Source of the DNA: Vibrio sp.
Lineage (GTDB): Bacteria > Pseudomonadota > Gammaproteobacteria > Enterobacterales > Vibrionaceae
NCBI GenBank assembly: GCA_007124475.1
Contig: SLFB01000227.1
Coordinates: 1-8,421, forward strand
DNA length: 8,421 nucleotides
Direction: 5' to 3'
Numbering within the stretch: the stretch's first letter is position 1; every line of letters starts with the position of its first letter. The notes beneath the pieces were generated by a model that had not been told where the DNA came from, did no database searches, and was given only the letters and a program-made list of their open reading frames with translations. Position numbers and translations under genes: made by a program. Shown one piece after another: positions 6,564-8,421 of the stretch.

Positions 6564-7553
6564 TTAATTATTAGCTGGCAGAGACTTCCAGCTAACTTTC
6601 TGTTGTCTTACCAGGCCCGCACTTAAAATACACAGGACACCACCTAAATCGGCAAAGCGCACCGCGGTTTGTGCCAGCTTTTCAACTTTCGGTTTCGCAT
6701 GATAGGCAATACCGAGCCCAGCCACATTCATCATCAGTAAGTCATTAGCACCATCACCTACCGCAACGGTGTTATGTTCTTCAATATTATACTGTTGAGC
6801 CAGTTGCAATAAAATATCAGCCTTCGTCTGCGCACCAACCACCTCACCAATGACTTCACCGGTTAATTGACCACTAACCACCTCTAACTGATTAGATTGA
6901 GCATAATCGAGCTTTAATTGCTGCTGAAGATAATCAGAAAAATAGGTAAAACCACCAGAAGCAATCGCTGTTTTCCAACCTAGATCTTGTAGTGTGGCCA
7001 ATAATGATGTGAGTTCAGGCATGAGAGGAAGCCGTTGACGTACCGCTTCGAGAATGGCTACATCGGTACCTTTCAACTTAGCTACTCGCTGACGTAAACT
7101 TTGCTCAAAGTCTAACTCACCTTGCATCGCTCGCTCGGTAATTTGTGCCACTTCATCACCAACCCCCGCTAATTTGGCTATTTCATCAATGCATTCTATT
7201 TCAATCGCCGTCGAGTCCATATCCAGCACGATTAATCCCGGTTTAGATAAATCAGGGAGTTCATCAATGCGCGCATAATCTATCTGCATTTGCTGTAATG
7301 CCAGCTCAATATCCGGTGTTAGTTGACTAATACTCAAAAACACATGATAGTCACCTACTTTCCAAGCCTCGACAATCACTAACTCTTGCCCGCAAAGACA
7401 CTCAAGATCAAGCAGTTGTTGCGGTATTATCTGTCGACTAAACATAATCCAACTGGCTTGATTTTTATCTAGCTGACTGGTTGCTCGGAGTTGAGGATAA
7501 GCGTGTAAAAAATAGCTATGCTTTCTGATCGAAAGTCGTTTTATCGCGTCCAT
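6564..7553 (-). CDS. serB: Phosphoserine phosphatase SerB
   Basis: This 329-residue cytoplasmic HAD-superfamily enzyme hydrolyses O-phospho-L-serine to L-serine and phosphate, the last step of serine biosynthesis. HAD motif I is DMDST (111-115), with nucleophile Asp111 and acid/base Asp113. Motif II is SGG (199-201). Lys244 is the likely motif III lysine, followed by GDGAND (266-271) for magnesium binding. The cap segment ECIDEIAKLAGVGDEVAQIT (120-139) is typical of SerB. The first ~100 residues form the N-terminal extension found in enterobacterial and Vibrio SerB, likely ACT-like, but this part is poorly conserved. The start ATG has a good ribosome site AAAGGA (7567-7562) eight bases upstream. 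It is convergent with plzC (28-base gap) and divergent from the ytjB-like gene, an arrangement also seen for serB and ytjB (smp) in E. coli. Confidence 0.97.
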   Translation of the reverse strand: MDAIKRLSIRKHSYFLHAYPQLRATSQLDKNQASWIMFSRQIIPQQLLDLECLCGQELVIVEAWKVGDYHVFLSISQLTPDIELALQQMQIDYARIDELPDLSKPGLIVLDMDSTAIEIECIDEIAKLAGVGDEVAQITERAMQGELDFEQSLRQRVAKLKGTDVAILEAVRQRLPLMPELTSLLATLQDLGWKTAIASGGFTYFSDYLQQQLKLDYAQSNQLEVVSGQLTGEVIGEVVGAQTKADILLQLAQQYNIEEHNTVAVGDGANDLLMMNVAGLGIAYHAKPKVEKLAQTAVRFADLGGVLCILSAGLVRQQKVSWKSLPANN

Positions 7554-7652
7554 GATCGGTTTCCTTTAGATTGATTGCCTGACGTTACCCTATTGCAATT
7601 TAAAAACGCAAGTCCCAATATAAACGAACTGCTATTTTTAGGTCTGATTGCT
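7554..7652. promoter_or_regulatory. Divergent serB / ytjB promoter region
   Basis: This 99-base gap must hold the start signals for two divergent genes. On the + strand TTGCAA (7593-7598) with CAATAT (7616-7621) at a 17-base spacing is the best pair for ytjB. For serB, minus-strand TTGGGA and CAATAG spaced by 17 bases are a possible but weak pair. These candidates overlap, so the two promoters may compete. No clear operator palindrome is seen. Individual hexamers are uncertain; the regional call is safer. Confidence 0.4.
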
Positions 7653-8264
7653 ATGGATAATTCTTTATTTTCCTTTCGAGTCATGTTGCGTGGTATCGCT
7701 TTGTTACTCCTGATTGTTATGTTAATCGTCACGATACAAAACAGTGTCGTGATCAGTAAAGGCAATGAACGTATTCAAGCGAATCAATTAGAGACACTAA
7801 CCAAGGTTCTTATCAATCAGGCCTCGCTTTCTGCTAGTACGATGCTCACCGAGCAAGATCAAGAACGCTTATTAGCCCTGACTAATCAACTGGCTAAAGA
7901 GCGTCTTGTTTTCGATGCTACCATTTACGATGCTGAAGGGGTCAAATTGGCCGCCAGTGAAGAGGCTTTAAGCGTAAGAGATGTACTTGGGTTAGATACC
8001 CCGCTGCGCACAGCGAGTATTGGTCGTCAGCAATTGGTTGAGCCTGTTTTACATGATGGTAATATTATTGGTTTTGTAAGATTAACCTTTGAAACGGGTA
8101 AAGTGACGGCGATTTCCGATCACCATTATCGGAAAAGTGATCGCTATATGTACTTAATGCTGTTAATGAGTTTTGTTGGTGGCGTACTGATTACTCTATT
8201 AGTGAAACGCTCATTTTATACTAAGAGCAAAAGTGGTGATAACGTATTACTCAAACACGTCTAG
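7653..8264 (+). CDS. ytjB: YtjB/Smp (AhpA/YtjB) family inner-membrane protein
   Basis: From the ATG at 7653 this encodes 203 residues. A hydrophobic segment spans about residues 11-31 (LRGIALLLLIVMLIV), followed by an extracytoplasmic domain with AxLTEQDQERLLALTNQL, a DATIYDAEG strand and QQLVEPVLHDGNIIGFVRLTFET. A second membrane segment lies at about 165-184 (YLMLLMSFVGGVLITLLV), then a short basic tail. This two-segment layout and the motifs match E. coli YtjB (Smp, about 214 residues), whose role is not well defined; the family is annotated as AhpA/YtjB. The frame is open to a TTG at 7575, but I prefer the ATG because the extra 26 residues would cover the serB promoter region, the ATG begins a typical cytoplasmic lead-in, and AGG lies 10 bases upstream. 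It is divergent from serB, as in E. coli. Function is unknown. Confidence 0.87.
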   Translation: MDNSLFSFRVMLRGIALLLLIVMLIVTIQNSVVISKGNERIQANQLETLTKVLINQASLSASTMLTEQDQERLLALTNQLAKERLVFDATIYDAEGVKLAASEEALSVRDVLGLDTPLRTASIGRQQLVEPVLHDGNIIGFVRLTFETGKVTAISDHHYRKSDRYMYLMLLMSFVGGVLITLLVKRSFYTKSKSGDNVLLKHV

Positions 8265-8283
8265 TCACAAACAAGTTAAGTAC

Positions 8284-8421
8284 TCTATACCCAAACAACG
8301 TGGAGTTGCAGGTAGGCGGCAAGTGAGTGACAAATTTGTCTGGAACAAATTTGAACAGCCGTAGGCTGGCCTTTGGTGAGAGCCACGGATGGCTCTCATA
8401 ATCCCCATGAGCATAGATAGA
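8284..8421. repeat. ERIC-like intergenic repeat with structured internal insert, cut by window end
   Basis: Starting near TCTATACCC (8284-8292), the sequence contains AGTTGCA (8304-8310), GGTAGGCGGC, GTGAGTGA and then, at the edge, ATCCCCATGAGCATAGATAGA. These blocks resemble ERIC-type elements (palindromic intergenic repeats of enterobacteria and vibrios). Between GTGAGTGA and ATCCCC lie about 70 extra bases made of stem-loops: the repeated palindrome CAAATTTG (8331-8338 and 8346-8353), CAGCC-GTA-GGCTG (8356-8368) and a 9-bp stem TGAGAGCCA-CGGA-TGGCTCTCA (8377-8398). The stems could fold as RNA in a ytjB transcript read-through. No coding frame is evident. The far end is beyond the window, so the length and boundary are unknown. 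Confidence 0.65.

Noticed and set aside
7575..7652. TTG start giving a 26-residue N-terminal extension of the YtjB-like protein
   Set aside because: The extension would cover the serB/ytjB promoter gap, has no homologous look, and the ATG at 7653 gives a family-typical length and topology.
7541..7765. 74-codon minus-strand open frame running from ytjB into serB
   Set aside because: It overlaps the divergent promoter gap and the ytjB coding region in antisense and resembles no known protein.
1..8421. CRISPR array, phage, insertion sequence, tRNA or rRNA genes, toxin-antitoxin or defence system
   Set aside because: Apart from the ERIC-like repeat I saw no regularly spaced repeats, transposase or integrase motifs, RNA gene sequences or defence-type genes; the window reads as core chromosome.

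Overview
The window looks like an ordinary chromosomal stretch from a member of the Vibrionaceae (Vibrio/Photobacterium group). Three things suggest this. The gene order (acyl-CoA ligase, second EF-G, radA, large PilZ protein, serB, ytjB-type gene) matches, from memory, the VC2341-VC2346 region of Vibrio cholerae. The protein sequences are gammaproteobacterial in type. The right edge carries a diverged ERIC-like intergenic repeat of a kind common in this family. Base composition looks moderate to slightly AT-rich, and no gene stands out as foreign.

Layout, left to right. Bases 1-168 are the last 55 codons of a long-chain acyl-CoA ligase on the + strand, followed by a strong terminator (261-287). 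A second strong terminator (344-378) ends the convergent minus-strand gene for a second elongation factor G (401-2488). Upstream of that gene is a promoter-like site with a GC-rich discriminator. Next on the minus strand is radA (2676-4055), the DNA repair and branch-migration ATPase. Divergent from radA is a 776-residue protein with two complete c-di-GMP-binding PilZ motifs (4205-6535, + strand). Convergent with it is serB, phosphoserine phosphatase (6564-7553, minus). Divergent from serB is a small two-membrane-segment protein of the YtjB/Smp (AhpA/YtjB) family (about 7653-8264, +). The window ends inside an ERIC-like repeat (about 8284-8421).

The genes alternate in strand, so each is probably transcribed from its own promoter rather than in one operon. 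They do not form a single pathway: they cover translation (EF-G2), recombination repair (RadA), c-di-GMP signalling (PilZ protein), serine biosynthesis (SerB), an envelope protein of unclear role (YtjB) and fatty-acid activation (ligase). In E. coli serB and radA are adjacent and co-directional. Here they are both on the minus strand but separated by the oppositely oriented PilZ gene.

I found no clearly new system. The points most worth a second look are the full-length internal duplication of the PilZ protein, including a repeated module I cannot name; the structured insert within the ERIC-like repeat; a Fur-box-like site in the convergent gap at 219-237; and the promoter architecture of the EF-G2 gene.
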